A stretch of DNA of 64,000 nt from Lysinibacillus sp. KCTC 33748 (GCF_002237755.1 NZ_MWSJ01000007.1:1-64000); one strand, 5' to 3'. Numbered from the stretch's first letter, positions 47,637 to 57,648 are shown. Numbers and translations: made by a program. Notes: a model not told the origin generated them from the sequence alone.

Positions 47637-48725
47637 ATGTCAAAGGTTAAAGAAATTCAAAGTTATTTACAACAAAACCAAATTGATGCCGCTTTCGTAA
47701 CGACACCAGACAATGTTTTTTACGTTTCAGGCTTTAAAAGTGATCCACATGAGAGATTGCTAGGCGTGATGATTTTTAAAGAGGCAGAACCTTTTTTAAT
47801 TTGTCCAAAAATGGAGATCCCAGATGCGAAGGATGCAGGTTGGTCTTATGAAGTCATCGGCCACCAAGATACTGAAAATTCAATGGAAGTTCTTGCACAA
47901 GCGATAAAAGCTCGTAATGTTAATCCACAAACGTTTGCTATTGAAAAAGGTCAACTTATTGTAGAGCGTTTAGAAGCTCTACAACAATCATTTCCACAGG
48001 CAAGTTTTGTCCGCCTTGATGAAAAAATCAATGCTATGCGCGTAATTAAAGAGGCAAATGAATTAGAAAAATTACGTAAAGCCGCTGCACTAGCTGACTA
48101 TGCTATTGAAATCGGCTGTAAAGAAATCGCAGAAGGCAAAACAGAAATGGAAATCTTAACAGCAATAGAAAGTGCTATTCAGGATAAAGGCTGCAAGATG
48201 TCCTTTGAGACAATGGTATTGAGCGGTCCAAAAACAGCCTCTCCACATGGTAAACCAGGTGCTCGAAAAATAGAAAAAGGCGATATGATCTTATTCGACC
48301 TTGGCGTAATTTACGATGGTTATTGTTCTGACATTACACGTACAGTTGCCTTTGGTGAACCTAGTGAAGCACAAAAGGAAATTTACAACACAGTACTATC
48401 TGCTAACACAAATGCTATTGCAGCTGTGAAGCCAGGTGTTCGTGCAATGGATTTAGATAAGATCGCTCGTGATACTATTACTGAAGCAGGCTATGGCGAT
48501 TATTTCACACACCGACTTGGTCATGGACTCGGCATTTCTGTACATGAATTCCCATCTGTTACAGGCGCAAATGAAATGACTATGGAAGAAGGCATGGTCT
48601 TTACAATTGAGCCAGGCATCTATAAGTCCGATGTGACAGGTGTCCGTATTGAAGATGATGTAGTAGTAACAAAAGATGGCGTAGAAATACTTACAAAATT
48701 CCCGAAAGATTTGATTGTACTGTAA
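47637..48725 (+). CDS. M24-family Xaa-Pro dipeptidase/aminopeptidase
   Basis: 362 residues. Creatinase-like N-domain (about 1-130), then pita-bread catalytic domain with metal ligands: MILFDLGVIYDGYCSDITRT (two Asp), HRLGHGLGISVHEFPS (His), FTIEPGIYK (Glu) and VRIEDDVVV (Glu). It releases N-terminal residues before proline; PepQ/YqhT-like. AGGAGGAAC precedes the ATG. It faces ald with repeat family A between. Confidence 0.9.
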   Translation: MSKVKEIQSYLQQNQIDAAFVTTPDNVFYVSGFKSDPHERLLGVMIFKEAEPFLICPKMEIPDAKDAGWSYEVIGHQDTENSMEVLAQAIKARNVNPQTFAIEKGQLIVERLEALQQSFPQASFVRLDEKINAMRVIKEANELEKLRKAAALADYAIEIGCKEIAEGKTEMEILTAIESAIQDKGCKMSFETMVLSGPKTASPHGKPGARKIEKGDMILFDLGVIYDGYCSDITRTVAFGEPSEAQKEIYNTVLSANTNAIAAVKPGVRAMDLDKIARDTITEAGYGDYFTHRLGHGLGISVHEFPSVTGANEMTMEEGMVFTIEPGIYKSDVTGVRIEDDVVVTKDGVEILTKFPKDLIVL

Positions 48726-48745
48726 GTTTATTTAAGGAAAAGGAA

Positions 48746-48776
48746 GGAAGCAACCAACATGGTGCTTCCTCTTTTA
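48746..48776 (+). terminator. Terminator of the M24 peptidase gene
   Basis: GGAAGC(A)ACCA, ACA, TGGTGCTTCC then TCTTTT, about 20 bp past the stop. Nearly the same stem recurs at 49019-49050. Confidence 0.75.
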
Positions 48777-48787
48777 GTTTAAAGTAC

Positions 48788-48998
48788 GCTCTCCGGCAAA
48801 ACGAGTGGTTGATTTCCGTTCCAGCTGGGCGCTTTCCTGAGGGCGTTCGATGAGCCGCTTGGGCCAACAGATGTTTTTTACGCGAAGGCGTAGTGCTAAC
48901 GAAGCGGCAGCAGAGGGTTTTGATTGTGCGAAAGCGCAGCGACAGCAACAAAGCGAGTAGCTTGGAACGGAAATCAACCCTCGTTTTGCTAAGGGAAT
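48788..48998. repeat. Family A repeat, copy 6 (two left-type ends)
   Basis: About 210 bp. Left end: GGCAAAACGAGTGG, TTGATTTCCGTTCC, AGCTGGGCGCTTT. Right end, inverted, is also a left-type end: AAAGCGAGTAGCTT, GGAACGGAAATCAA, CCCTCGTTTTGC. The ends use different stem variants (GCTGGGCG and GCTACTCG), suggesting a chimera of two subtypes. Confidence 0.88.
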
Positions 48999-49014
48999 AG
49001 TTTTTCAACAACAT

Positions 49015-49054
49015 AAAAAGGAAGCACCCATAATTAAACACGGTGCTTCCTTTT
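49015..49054. terminator. Terminator of ald (probably bidirectional)
   Basis: GGAAGCACC, 13-base loop, GGTGCTTCC with T runs on both strands; about 10 bp past the ald stop. Confidence 0.85.
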
Positions 49055-49064
49055 ATTACTTTAT

Positions 49065-50180
49065 TTATTGAATTAATTCATCAACATTTACATATGGCAA
49101 CCCTTGAGAATCTGCAACAGCCTTGTAAGCAAGATGTCCATCAATTGTATTAACACCTAGTTTCAATGCAGCGTTTTCAACACATGCTTGTCTATAACCC
49201 TTGTTAGCAATTTGAAGTGCATAAGGAATTGTATTATTTGTTAAAGCAATTGTTGATGTACGTGGTACAGCTCCTGGCATATTCGCTACTGCATAATGCA
49301 CAACTCCATGTTTTACATAAGTTGGATTATCATGTGTCGTCACTCGATCAGATGACGCAAAAATACCGCCTTGGTCAATAGCAATATCGACTACTACTGA
49401 GCCTGGTTGCATTGACTGAATCATTTCCTCAGAAACTAGCTTTGGTGCTTTCGCTCCAGGAATTAAAACAGCTCCAACTACTAAATCTGAGTTTTTCACT
49501 GATTCTGCAATATTATATGGATTAGACATTAATGTTTGTACATCACGGCCAAATAAATCTTCTAATTGACGTAAACGCTCTGGGCTTAAATCAATTACCG
49601 TTACATCAGCACCCATTCCGACAGCTATTTTCGCCGCGTTTGTTCCAGCTATACCGCCACCGATCACTGTAACTTTACCACGTGGTACACCTGATACGCC
49701 GCCTAGTAAAATACCTTTACCTTCATGATTTTTCTCTAAGAATTGTGCACCAATTTGTGTTGCCATTTTACCAGCAACTTCACTCATTGGTGTTAAAAGC
49801 GGTAAAGAACCATTTGTTAATTGCACAGTTTCATAAGCAATGCCTACAACTTTTTTATTTAAAAGTGCCTGCGTTAATTCAAGCTCTGGCGCTAAATGTA
49901 AATAAGTAAATAAGATTTGACCTTCATAGAAGTAATCGTATTCTGACGCTACAGGTTCTTTTACTTTCATAATCATTTCTTGCGCCCATGCTTCTTTTGC
50001 CGTATCAACAATATGAGCGCCTGCAGCAACATAGTCTGCATCTGTAAAGCTTGAGCCTAAACCTGCTCCCGTTTCAATGAACACTTCATGACCTGAATTT
50101 GTTAATGTAACAACCCCTGCTGGTGTCATGGCTACACGATTTTCATTGTTTTTAATCTCTTTTGGAATACCAATCTTCAT
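49065..50180 (-). CDS. ald: Alanine dehydrogenase
   Basis: 371 residues. [20 protein letters not shown] at the N-terminus, catalytic region with [17 protein letters not shown], and NAD-binding [20 protein letters not shown] followed by [11 protein letters not shown]. It interconverts L-alanine and pyruvate plus ammonia; in spore formers it is needed for growth on alanine and normal sporulation. AAGGGGATAGGG precedes the ATG. The 437-bp upstream gap with no repeats suggests regulated promoters. Confidence 0.97.
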   Translation of the reverse strand: MKIGIPKEIKNNENRVAMTPAGVVTLTNSGHEVFIETGAGLGSSFTDADYVAAGAHIVDTAKEAWAQEMIMKVKEPVASEYDYFYEGQILFTYLHLAPELELTQALLNKKVVGIAYETVQLTNGSLPLLTPMSEVAGKMATQIGAQFLEKNHEGKGILLGGVSGVPRGKVTVIGGGIAGTNAAKIAVGMGADVTVIDLSPERLRQLEDLFGRDVQTLMSNPYNIAESVKNSDLVVGAVLIPGAKAPKLVSEEMIQSMQPGSVVVDIAIDQGGIFASSDRVTTHDNPTYVKHGVVHYAVANMPGAVPRTSTIALTNNTIPYALQIANKGYRQACVENAALKLGVNTIDGHLAYKAVADSQGLPYVNVDELIQ

Positions 50181-50617
50181 CTTCCCTATCCCCTTCCATT
50201 ACCTAAAAAATAAGCACATATTGTTACATACTCTTCGATGTATTGATGCACCCCTTGCATTTCCATATTACCAAACATAAACAAAAAATGCTTTAATTAA
50301 AATAATAATAGATAAAATTAAAAATATTTTTATAATGCTAAATATTCAAATTAATAAAGTGGTAATTTTCCTACAATTATCTTTCTTCCAGGATGACATT
50401 TATTAAAACATATTCCCTTTATTAGTTAATAAGAGTGAAGGTTGTACAGCTCTTTGGAGTTCGCAGCACCTTAGAGGAATGTGAATCTCCTATGTTATGA
50501 TGATTAACTGAATCACTGTAAACGTCTTCATTTTTTCACATTTTTTCTTCCGGAAAGTATTTCCTTTAGAAAATCATTTGGTATAATCAACATATACAAA
50601 TCAGGGAGGTAATACAA
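50181..50617. other. Divergent promoter region of ald and the UspA gene
   Basis: 437 bp, AT-rich, no ORF and no family A or B repeat. It holds an extended -10 for the UspA gene (50579-50587). Regulators of ald cannot be recognised. Confidence 0.5.
50579..50587 (+). promoter_or_regulatory. Extended -10 of the UspA-family gene
   Basis: TGGTATAAT (TGN plus perfect TATAAT), 31 bp upstream of the start codon. No good -35 at the usual spacing. Confidence 0.5.
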
Positions 50618-51067
50618 ATGGCTAATAAATATAAAAGCATTGTAGTTGCAGTAGACGGTTCGAAGGAAGCTGAATACGCTTTCCGTAAATCAATTGACGT
50701 AGCAAAACGTAACGATGGTGCTGTATTAAATTTAGTAAATGTTATTGATACACGTTCTTTCGCTGCTATTGAAGCATATGACCGTTCAATTGCAGAGCGT
50801 GCTCAAGCATTCTCTGAAGAGCTACTAAATGGTTACAAAAAGCAAGCTGAAGAAGAAGGCTTAACAAATATTAACCTTGTAATTGAATATGGCTCACCAA
50901 AAAATATCATTACAAAAGAGCTTTCTAAAATTGTAGACGCAGACTTAATTATCTGTGGTGCAACTGGTCTAAATGCAGTAGAACGCTTCCTAATCGGTTC
51001 AGTATCTGAAGCGATTGTACGCTCAGCTAAATGTGACGTACTTGTTATCCGCACACCTGAAAATTAA
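50618..51067 (+). CDS. UspA-family universal stress protein
   Basis: 149 residues. N-terminal YKSIVVAVDGSKEAEYAFRK and C-terminal ATP-binding pattern in ICGATGLNAVERFLIGSVSE, with VLVIR at the end, so this is the nucleotide-binding type. Cytosolic dimer with a role in stress survival; the specific role is unknown. GGGAGGTAAT precedes the ATG. Confidence 0.95.
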   Translation: MANKYKSIVVAVDGSKEAEYAFRKSIDVAKRNDGAVLNLVNVIDTRSFAAIEAYDRSIAERAQAFSEELLNGYKKQAEEEGLTNINLVIEYGSPKNIITKELSKIVDADLIICGATGLNAVERFLIGSVSEAIVRSAKCDVLVIRTPEN

Positions 51068-51080
51068 TTTTGTATTACAT

Positions 51081-51110
51081 AAAAGGTATCCAATATTAGA
51101 TACCTTTTTC
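51081..51110 (+). terminator. Terminator of the UspA gene
   Basis: AAAAGGTATC, CAATATTA, GATACCTTTTTC, 14 bp past the stop. A near-identical hairpin occurs at 51415-51444. Confidence 0.85.
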
Positions 51111-51150
51111 TTGTTGTTGAAAAATTAATATGTGAATGGGATTAAAGTTC

Positions 51151-51242
51151 TTATTAAATAAAGTATGGCTCTCTGGTAAAAAACGAGGGGGTTGATTTCC
51201 GTTACGACTGGGCGCTTTGTTGCTGCCGCTACGTTAGCACTA
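51151..51242. repeat. Family A repeat, copy 7 (left part only)
   Basis: TTATTAAATAAAGTATGGCT, CTCTGGTAAAAAACGAGGGG, GTTGATTTCCGTTACG, ACTGGGCGCTTTG and TTGCTGCCGCTACG, then it breaks at TAGCACTAGGGAAC. The flank matches copies 3, 5 and 6, so the element's left boundary extends about 50 bp beyond GTTGATT. Confidence 0.85.
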
Positions 51243-51280
51243 GGGAACATAAAATTTTCTCTTTTTTCTATTAGGAAGTC

Positions 51281-51331
51281 TTAAGCTGAATCTTTTTAGT
51301 ATTAATTATAATTAATACTATTTCGGCTTAA
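51281..51331. repeat. 51-bp long palindrome in the uspA-ytxK gap
   Basis: The centre AGTATTAATTA/TAATTAATACT is a perfect 22-bp palindrome, and the outer arms TTAAGCTGAA and TTTCGGCTTAA pair with one mismatch. A CTTTTTC tract follows on the plus strand. It is not part of family A and could be a second insertion or terminator. Confidence 0.75.
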
Positions 51332-51414
51332 CTTTTTCACCTATTCTAGGGTGTGAAAACTCAGGGTGAAAACCAACAGTTGTTCATTGATACATATTTT
51401 ATTATAGATAAACT

Positions 51415-51444
51415 AAAAGGTATCCAATTTCGGATACCTTTTTT
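51415..51444 (-). terminator. Terminator of ytxK
   Basis: AAAAGGTATCC, AATTTC, GGATACCTTTTTT, directly after the ytxK stop; T runs on both strands. Confidence 0.85.
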
Positions 51445-51446
51445 AC

Positions 51447-52376
51447 TTATTTCCCTTCTTGCCACATCTTCACTTTTTCAAAGAACATAGCTAGAGCTTG
51501 TTTATTTTGCATATTTGGTACTTTTGCTAATAGCACCTCTTTTGGGGCTTTGAAATCCTTACCTTGTTTTTGTAAAATGACAATGCTCTTTTCTAGTGCT
51601 TTATTGGCGAACATTGTATCTGGCAATTGTATAATTGCTTGAATCCAAGCATGCTTTTGAATGTATTTATGCAGTTGTTTCGATTGCTCAGATTCAAAGA
51701 GATGCGTTGGTGCAAGGAAAAATAAATAGCCTCCATCCTTCGTGTAGTTAATGGATTGCTCAATAAATAAATGATGCGCATAGCTCAACCCTTCTGAAGG
51801 GCACAGCTCATAGTCTAATGCGATATCTTCATTCGGATAATATCCCACTGGTAAATCACAAACAATAGCATCTGCAGGACTTACTAATAAATCTTGTAAC
51901 GCATCTTGACGGTATAAGGAAACAGGCTGCTCTGTCAAATCAGCTGTAGCAGCAGCTATACGAATAAGCAGTTCATCAACCTCTACACCTGTTGCCTCTA
52001 TTTTCTCGTCTAATAAGTTCATAACTGTTAGGAGTAAATTCCCTGTACCTACTGCTGGATCTAAAATCGAAATTTTTTCGGTTTTTAGACGATCTGCAAA
52101 TAGTTGCTCCACAAAATAACCAACTAATAACCCAAGAGTATCTGGTGTCATCTGATGATTCGGCTGAGAGCCTTTTCGCATTCCCTTTAAAACAGCAATT
52201 TGAATCGCTTTGCGCACATCTTCCTTCGTAGCACCTTCTTGTGAAAAATCAACTTCCCCACCTAGCCATGCCTCTAAGCCATCTAGAATACCCTCTAGCA
52301 ATGTAATATTATGTTCTTTTTCTATCTTTTCAGCATGTTCATTTAGCATACCAAACAACTTCTCGATGTTTTCCAT
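51447..52376 (-). CDS. ytxK: YtxK-like class I methyltransferase (N6-DNA-methylase-like fold)
   Basis: 309 residues; the ATG at 52376 has AAAGGAAGT upstream. SAM motif I SILDPAVGTGNLLLTVMNLL (about 107-126), catalytic-region DLPVGYYP in the place of the NPPY motif of N6-adenine methylases, and LFFLAPTHLFES. The altered tetrad suggests changed or lost DNA methylation; YtxK of B. subtilis has no established substrate. It lies just after tpx, separated by a terminator. Confidence 0.85.
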   Translation of the reverse strand: MENIEKLFGMLNEHAEKIEKEHNITLLEGILDGLEAWLGGEVDFSQEGATKEDVRKAIQIAVLKGMRKGSQPNHQMTPDTLGLLVGYFVEQLFADRLKTEKISILDPAVGTGNLLLTVMNLLDEKIEATGVEVDELLIRIAAATADLTEQPVSLYRQDALQDLLVSPADAIVCDLPVGYYPNEDIALDYELCPSEGLSYAHHLFIEQSINYTKDGGYLFFLAPTHLFESEQSKQLHKYIQKHAWIQAIIQLPDTMFANKALEKSIVILQKQGKDFKAPKEVLLAKVPNMQNKQALAMFFEKVKMWQEGK

Positions 52377-52396
52377 ACACAACTTCCTTTCACGCA

Positions 52397-52432
52397 GAAA
52401 AGAGCCGTGACAAAAACTTGTCACAGCCCCTT
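52397..52432 (-). terminator. Terminator of tpx
   Basis: Minus strand: GGGGCTGTGACAAG, TTT, TTGTCACGGCTC then TTTTC. It ends about 10 bp before the ytxK ribosome binding site, so ytxK either depends on readthrough or has a promoter within this hairpin region. Confidence 0.8.
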
Positions 52433-52465
52433 TGTCTAGTAATATCTTAGCCTAAAATCAATAAA

Positions 52466-52969
52466 TTATGCTAGTGCTTTGACAGCTGCAATTGCCGCTT
52501 CATAGTTTGGATGGTCTGTTGCTTCAGGAACATATTCCACATATGTCACTTTGTCATTTGCATCCACAACAAATACTGCGCGTGTTAGAAGACGTAACTC
52601 TTGAATATAGACACCATATGCTTCACCAAATGACAGGTCACGGTGATCTGAAACTGTTTGAACAGCATCAATACCTGCTGCACCACACCAACGTTTTTGA
52701 GCGAATGGAAGGTCAACAGATACTGTATAGATTACTACATTATCACCTAAGCCAGCTGCTGCTTCATTAAAACGACGTGTTTGTGCATCGCATACACCAG
52801 TATCCAATGATGGTACCACGCTAAATAAACGAATTTTCCCCTCTGAATCTTTTAATGTAACAGGTGATAGGTCATTCGCTAATATAGAGAAATCTGGTGC
52901 TTGATCTCCAACCTTTACTTCGTTCCCTACAAGTGTTACTTGACCATTTTTAAATGTTACTTGTGCCAT
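52466..52969 (-). CDS. tpx: Thiol peroxidase (Tpx-type peroxiredoxin)
   Basis: 167 residues. Peroxidatic Cys in [16 protein letters not shown] (about residue 60), resolving Cys in [10 protein letters not shown] (about residue 94), preceded by [15 protein letters not shown]. Atypical 2-Cys peroxiredoxin reducing hydroperoxides with thioredoxin. GGAGGCG precedes the ATG. Confidence 0.97.
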   Translation of the reverse strand: MAQVTFKNGQVTLVGNEVKVGDQAPDFSILANDLSPVTLKDSEGKIRLFSVVPSLDTGVCDAQTRRFNEAAAGLGDNVVIYTVSVDLPFAQKRWCGAAGIDAVQTVSDHRDLSFGEAYGVYIQELRLLTRAVFVVDANDKVTYVEYVPEATDHPNYEAAIAAVKALA

Positions 52970-53306
52970 ATAAACGCCTCCTAATCATCATATGTACTTA
53001 ATATTACTAAATGGAGGGAATTAATTGCAACTGAGACAGCTTATCAAAAATATTTTTGAAAAATCTTTTCGCACCTATTCAGCCATGTTTACTTAAGGTT
53101 GCACCTTTTTCCAAGTTCATTAAAATAATGTAGGGTTGATTTTCCAACTAACTAATGATGTCTCCCCCAAATAATATGGCTTATCACCCTAATACGAAGT
53201 TGATCTCCAACACTTTGCAAAAGCTTTAACTTATTCAACCTATAATACATTACCTAATATTATAAAAAAGCAGGAACTTTGATTTTCGACATTATTTCCC
53301 AGGAAA
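52970..53306. other. Intergenic region between ytcI and tpx
   Basis: 337 bp, AT-rich, no ORF. It contains a family A remnant (53173-53210) and the tpx promoter region, which I could not define exactly. Confidence 0.5.
53173..53210. repeat. Family A fragment, copy 9 (left end remnant)
   Basis: AATATGGCTTATCACCCTAA, TACGAAGTTGATCTCC. It matches the flank-plus-end of copy 8 (CTCATCACCCTAACGTGTAG, TTGATTTCC) and then diverges. Confidence 0.6.
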
Positions 53307-54896
53307 TTAATGATGCTTGATAAAATGGATTTTTTCTTGCTCTCGTAATTCGACACGACGAATTTTGCCTGATGAGGTCTTTGGCAGCTCAGTAACAAAC
53401 TCAATCTTACGAGGGTATTTATATGGGGCTGTTAAAGTTTTTACATGGCTTTGTAGTTTTTTTATAAGTGTTTCATTACCAACTTCTCCTTCACAGAGCA
53501 CAACAAACGCCTTCACGAGATTTCCACGAATCTCATCTGGACTTGCAACAACGGCAGTTTCTTTCACTGCAGGATGCTTCAACAACGCATCTTCTACCTC
53601 AAATGGTCCAATCGTATACCCAGACGAAATAATGACATCATCCCCGCGTCCTTCAAACCAAAAATAACCATCATTATCTTTGTATGCACGATCTCCGGTA
53701 ATATACCAATCGCCTCTAAATTGTAAATTTGTCCGTTCTGGATCGTTTAAATATTTTTTAAATAACGCGGGCGTTTCACAGTGTACAGCAATATCTCCAA
53801 TTTCCCCAACCGCAACAGGATTTCCAAGATCATTTATAATTTCAACAGTATTACCCGGAGTAGGTTTGCCCATTGATCCCATTCTAGACTCCATCCCTAC
53901 CATTGTACCAACAAGTAATGTATTCTCTGTTTGTCCATAGCCATCTCGTACTTGTAAATTATAAACTTCGGAAAATACTTTTATCACTTCACTATTTAAA
54001 GGTTCACCCGCTGACACAGCCTGACGTATTGTACTTACATTAAAATCTTGTAAATTTTCAAGACTCGCCATAAATCGATATTCGGTTGGTGTGCAACACA
54101 GAATATTAATATTGAATTTTTCAATCAGTGTAAAGTAAGTTGCCGCATCAAAGTGACCTTTGTAAACAAATGCTGTTGCACCACTTCCTAAAGTAGCGAG
54201 GAACGGACTCCAAATCCATTTTTGCCAGCCTGGAGCTGCTGTTCCCCAAACAATGTCACCCTCTTGAACACCTAACCAATTTGGTGCAGTAGTTCGCAAG
54301 TGTGCGTAACCCCAGCTATGTGTATGTACCGCTGCCTTTGGATTGCCTGTTGTACCACTTGTATATGCTAAAAATGCAATGTCTGTACTCTTAGTTGGAG
54401 TAGAGCTTATATAAGATGTTGGTTGGCTATGCATTCTTTCAAGCAACGGTTGCCAAGGTTCATGTGCATGACCAATGACAAATTGCTTTATTGCTTGTAA
54501 ATTTTCCACATTATCAAATTGTTCAATATAAGGCTCAAATGCAACAACTCCTTTTGCATCGGCATGATTGATTCGATATTCAATATCTTTAGTTCTCAGC
54601 ATTTCTGAACTAGGTATAATAGTTAAACCTGCCTTCAAAGCTGCAATATACACGATATATGCTTCCACTGATCTCGGTACCATGACTAAAATAACATCGC
54701 CTTTTTTTAAACCTTGGGAGGTAAATACATGTGCTGCCTGATTCGCCTTTTCAAGTAAAGTTGTATATGTTAAGTACTGAATTTCCTCGTCTTCGCTATA
54801 AACTAATAATGCATTTTTCGTAGGATCCTGTGCATATTTTTCAATTTCTTCTGAAATGTTATACCATTCTGGTGCGATTAAATCTTCTCTTTTCAT
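53307..54896 (-). CDS. ytcI: Acyl/acetate-CoA ligase (YtcI-like AMP-forming)
   Basis: 529 residues. ANL-superfamily motifs: FLAYTSGTTGNPKAAVHTHS (P-loop-like A3), RDGYGQTENTLLVGT (A5), GDWYITGDRAYKDNDGYFWF (A7), GRGDDVIISSGYTIGPFEVE (A8) and LPKTSSGKIRRVELRE with the adenylation Lys near the C-terminus. It makes an acyl-CoA via an acyl-AMP; the chain length is unknown. Length and place near the SASP gene match B. subtilis ytcI. AAAGGGGGC precedes the ATG. Confidence 0.9.
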   Translation of the reverse strand: MKREDLIAPEWYNISEEIEKYAQDPTKNALLVYSEDEEIQYLTYTTLLEKANQAAHVFTSQGLKKGDVILVMVPRSVEAYIVYIAALKAGLTIIPSSEMLRTKDIEYRINHADAKGVVAFEPYIEQFDNVENLQAIKQFVIGHAHEPWQPLLERMHSQPTSYISSTPTKSTDIAFLAYTSGTTGNPKAAVHTHSWGYAHLRTTAPNWLGVQEGDIVWGTAAPGWQKWIWSPFLATLGSGATAFVYKGHFDAATYFTLIEKFNINILCCTPTEYRFMASLENLQDFNVSTIRQAVSAGEPLNSEVIKVFSEVYNLQVRDGYGQTENTLLVGTMVGMESRMGSMGKPTPGNTVEIINDLGNPVAVGEIGDIAVHCETPALFKKYLNDPERTNLQFRGDWYITGDRAYKDNDGYFWFEGRGDDVIISSGYTIGPFEVEDALLKHPAVKETAVVASPDEIRGNLVKAFVVLCEGEVGNETLIKKLQSHVKTLTAPYKYPRKIEFVTELPKTSSGKIRRVELREQEKIHFIKHH

Positions 54897-55036
54897 GGCA
54901 ATTGCCCCCTTTTGTTACGCCCATTATAAAACTCAATTTTTATCATTTTCAATTGAATTCACTCTAATTCATTAAAGTCGTGACAACTATCATGCTCCGC
55001 TATATGGCATCAGTCACGTATTGCTTCTATTCATTT

Positions 55037-55078
55037 CAAATTGGCGTAATCGTCGCTTTCGTACAGAGTTGCTGAATG
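55037..55078. repeat. Hybrid repeat remnant upstream of thiM
   Basis: TCAAATTGGCGTAATCG resembles half of the family B core, followed by TCGCTTTCGTACAGAG, a family A internal word. Degenerate; the only repeat-like sequence seen in a divergent gap. Confidence 0.4.
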
Positions 55079-55144
55079 AAAATAAAAAACTCCCTATTGA
55101 ACGCGAATGAATAATATGGTACATTTTGGTCAACTAAAAGCATG

Positions 55145-55230
55145 ATTGCAGGGGGACTCATTAAGAGTTGAGAAGGTAAAACCTGACCCTTTGAACCTGT
55201 TAGTTAATACTGACGTAGGGAGCAATTCAC
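55145..55230 (+). ncRNA. TPP (thi-box) riboswitch
   Basis: GGGGGACTCATTAAG, TTGAGAAGG, ACCTGACCCTTTGAACCTG and TTAATACTGACGTAGGGA are the TPP aptamer conserved blocks; TTGC/GCAA closes P1. The usual CTGAGA is TTGAGA here. It controls thiMDE, repressing when thiamine pyrophosphate is abundant. Confidence 0.95.
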
Positions 55231-55245
55231 ATCGACTTACTGATG

Positions 55246-55290
55246 AAAGGCTCTTTTACGTGTTTTTTGCACGAAAAAGGGCCTTTTTTG
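55246..55290 (+). terminator. Expression-platform terminator of the TPP riboswitch
   Basis: AAAGGCTCTTTTACGTG, loop TTTTTTG, CACGAAAAAGGGCC then TTTTTT, between the aptamer and thiM: transcriptional control. Confidence 0.9.
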
Positions 55291-55324
55291 CACGCTTACG
55301 TCCATCCAACGAGGAGGACTTAAA

Positions 55325-56080
55325 TTGATTTTCCAAACGATCCGTAAACAAAATCCACTTATTCATTGCATAACGAATTATGTGGTTGCTAATTTCCAAG
55401 CAAATGGCTTATTAGCAATAGGCGCTTCTCCAGTCATGGCTGATGACGGTCATGAGGTTGAAGAAATGGTCACAATCGCCTCAGGCTTATTGATCAATAT
55501 TGGGACCCTTAATGAGCGAATGAAAGAATCCATGTTACTTGCAGGGAAAAAAGCAAATATTCTTGGCATTCCGGTTGTTTTAGATCCTGTTGCAGCCGGT
55601 GCAACGACTTACCGGAAACAAACGGTACAGCAATTATTGGAGGAAATAAAATTTGCGGCGATTCGATGCAATATCGGAGAGCTTGCAGCAATTGCCAATG
55701 TAGACTGGCAACAAAAAGGCGTAGATAGTGGTAGTGGTTCAATTTCTTTAGAAATGGAGGCACAAAAAATAGCTCAGCAATACAATTGTATTGTTATTGT
55801 GACCGGTGAAAAGGATTTTATTACTGACGGCAAACTTCAGCAATGGGTTACAGGTGGAAATTCGCAAATGACAGAAGTTACTGGAACAGGCTGCTTATTG
55901 AGTGCAATATGTTGTGCCTCTATCACCGCAGGAGATCAACCATTTGACCAATTACTAGAAACATTATCACTTTATAAAAAATTAGCAGAAAAAGCCGCTT
56001 CTTCTACTCGATTCATTGGCGATTTTCAAATAGCTGTATTGAATGAACTACATCGCCTTTCAAAGGAAGGTGAAGAATAA
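55325..56080 (+). CDS. thiM: Hydroxyethylthiazole kinase
   Basis: 251 residues from a TTG start with GAGGAGGAC upstream. Motifs: [48 protein letters not shown] and [20 protein letters not shown] (active-site Cys/anion hole). It phosphorylates the thiazole for thiamine salvage. First gene of thiMDE, stop/start overlap of one base with thiD. Confidence 0.95.
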   Translation: MIFQTIRKQNPLIHCITNYVVANFQANGLLAIGASPVMADDGHEVEEMVTIASGLLINIGTLNERMKESMLLAGKKANILGIPVVLDPVAAGATTYRKQTVQQLLEEIKFAAIRCNIGELAAIANVDWQQKGVDSGSGSISLEMEAQKIAQQYNCIVIVTGEKDFITDGKLQQWVTGGNSQMTEVTGTGCLLSAICCASITAGDQPFDQLLETLSLYKKLAEKAASSTRFIGDFQIAVLNELHRLSKEGEE

Positions 56081-56904
56081 TGCATACTGTAACGACAATT
56101 GCCGGTTCAGATAGTGGCGGCGGTGCAGGTATACAAGCTGATTTAAAAACATTCCAGGAATTAAAAGTATTTGGAACGTCTGTCATTACAGCTTTAACGG
56201 CCCAGAATACTTTGGGTGTATCAGATGTTTTACCAATTGAAGTGAGCTTTGTTGAAAAACAACTGAAAGCGCTAATCGAGGATTTTTCAATTAGTGCTAT
56301 TAAAACAGGAATGTTGTTTTCCTCCGAAATCATCCAATCAATTGCACATATTTTAGCCGAAGTAAATATTCCACTTATTGTAGATCCTGTTATGATTGCA
56401 AAAGGTGGCGAAAGCTTATTACAGCAAGAAGCAATTGAGGCATTACGAAATTATTTGCTACCTTTAGCAACAATTGTAACACCTAACATTCCTGAGGCCG
56501 AAACCCTTTCTGGAAGAAAAATTAATTCTATAGCAGATATTAAAGAAGTAGCCCAGATTTTATTACAGACAGGTGTTCAATGCGTCGTTATGAAAGGCGG
56601 TCATTTAGAGGATATATGTCATGCTACTGATTATGTATTTTTTCAAGATGGTGGATCATTTTCTATGCAATCTACTCGTATTGCAACAGCAAACACGCAT
56701 GGTACAGGCTGTACATTTTCCGCTGCATTAACTGCTTTTCTTGGCCTTGGGCTACCTATAGAAAAGGCAATTGAGGAAGCTAAAAAATTTATTCAATTAG
56801 CAATAACTCATGATTTATCTATTGGGAATGGCCATGGTCCAACAAATCATTTTGCTTATCAACAGTATAAGGATTCCTGCGAGGTGATCATACATGAAAC
56901 GTGA
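56080..56904 (+). CDS. thiD: Hydroxymethylpyrimidine kinase / HMP-P kinase
   Basis: 274 residues. Ribokinase-fold motifs: [47 protein letters not shown] and [19 protein letters not shown]. It phosphorylates HMP and HMP-P. It overlaps thiM by one base and thiE by 11. Confidence 0.95.
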   Translation: MHTVTTIAGSDSGGGAGIQADLKTFQELKVFGTSVITALTAQNTLGVSDVLPIEVSFVEKQLKALIEDFSISAIKTGMLFSSEIIQSIAHILAEVNIPLIVDPVMIAKGGESLLQQEAIEALRNYLLPLATIVTPNIPEAETLSGRKINSIADIKEVAQILLQTGVQCVVMKGGHLEDICHATDYVFFQDGGSFSMQSTRIATANTHGTGCTFSAALTAFLGLGLPIEKAIEEAKKFIQLAITHDLSIGNGHGPTNHFAYQQYKDSCEVIIHET

Positions 56905-57526
56905 CGATTTACAGCTATATTTTATTATGGGTACAGGTAATGTTTTCAATCAGGAGCCAATAATTGTATTAGAAAAAGCTCTCCAATCCGGAATTACTAT
57001 GTTTCAATACCGTGAAAAAGGGCCAAATACCCTTACTGGACGAGCCTATGAAAATTTTGCTCGTAAATGTCAAAAGCTCTGTCAACAGTATCATGTTCCA
57101 TTTATTATTAATGATGATGTAGAGCTAGCTATAAAACTTAGAGCAGATGGTGTTCATATTGGCCAAGAAGATTTTCCTGTGTCAATGGTACGTAAAAAAA
57201 TTGGCAACATGATACTAGGTGTTTCTGTTCATTCTCAAGCGGAATTAATAACTGCTTTACAATATGGTGCTGACTATGTAGGAATTGGTCCAATTTTTTC
57301 AACTACTTCTAAAAGTGACGCCAAACCGCCTAGTGGCACTGAATTTTTACAGCAAGTTCGCGGACAATACCCAGAGCTGCCTATCGTTGCAATTGGAGGC
57401 ATAAACTGCTCGAATACACATACGGTATTTAAAGCAGGTGCAGATGGAATAGCAGTTATTTCCGCAATTTGCGAAAGTGAAGATATTTCGAATACAGTCT
57501 CTACATTTAAAGCATTTGTAGGATAA
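56894..57526 (+). CDS. thiE: Thiamine-phosphate synthase
   Basis: 210 residues. TIM barrel with MFQYREKGPNT, FIINDDVELAIKLRADGVHI, GQEDFPVSMVRK, VGIGPIFSTTSKSDAKPPSG and VAIGGINCSNT. It couples HMP-PP and HET-P to thiamine phosphate. With thiM and thiD this completes a salvage route; no de novo genes (thiC, thiG) are in the window. Confidence 0.95.
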   Translation: MKRDDLQLYFIMGTGNVFNQEPIIVLEKALQSGITMFQYREKGPNTLTGRAYENFARKCQKLCQQYHVPFIINDDVELAIKLRADGVHIGQEDFPVSMVRKKIGNMILGVSVHSQAELITALQYGADYVGIGPIFSTTSKSDAKPPSGTEFLQQVRGQYPELPIVAIGGINCSNTHTVFKAGADGIAVISAICESEDISNTVSTFKAFVG

Positions 57527-57618
57527 ATTGAAACTTTTAATCAGGGGGCGTCTTTCAATCGGGTTTTTAAATTACTGCCCGTTAATACGGGATAAAAAAT
57601 AAACATTTTAAACAAACT

Positions 57619-57648
57619 AAAACCAGTGCCTTTTACGGTCACTGGTTT
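57619..57648. terminator. Terminator between thiE and the SASP gene
   Basis: AAAACCAGTG, 10-11 base loop, CACTGGTTTT with T runs on both strands; shared by convergent genes. Confidence 0.8.
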
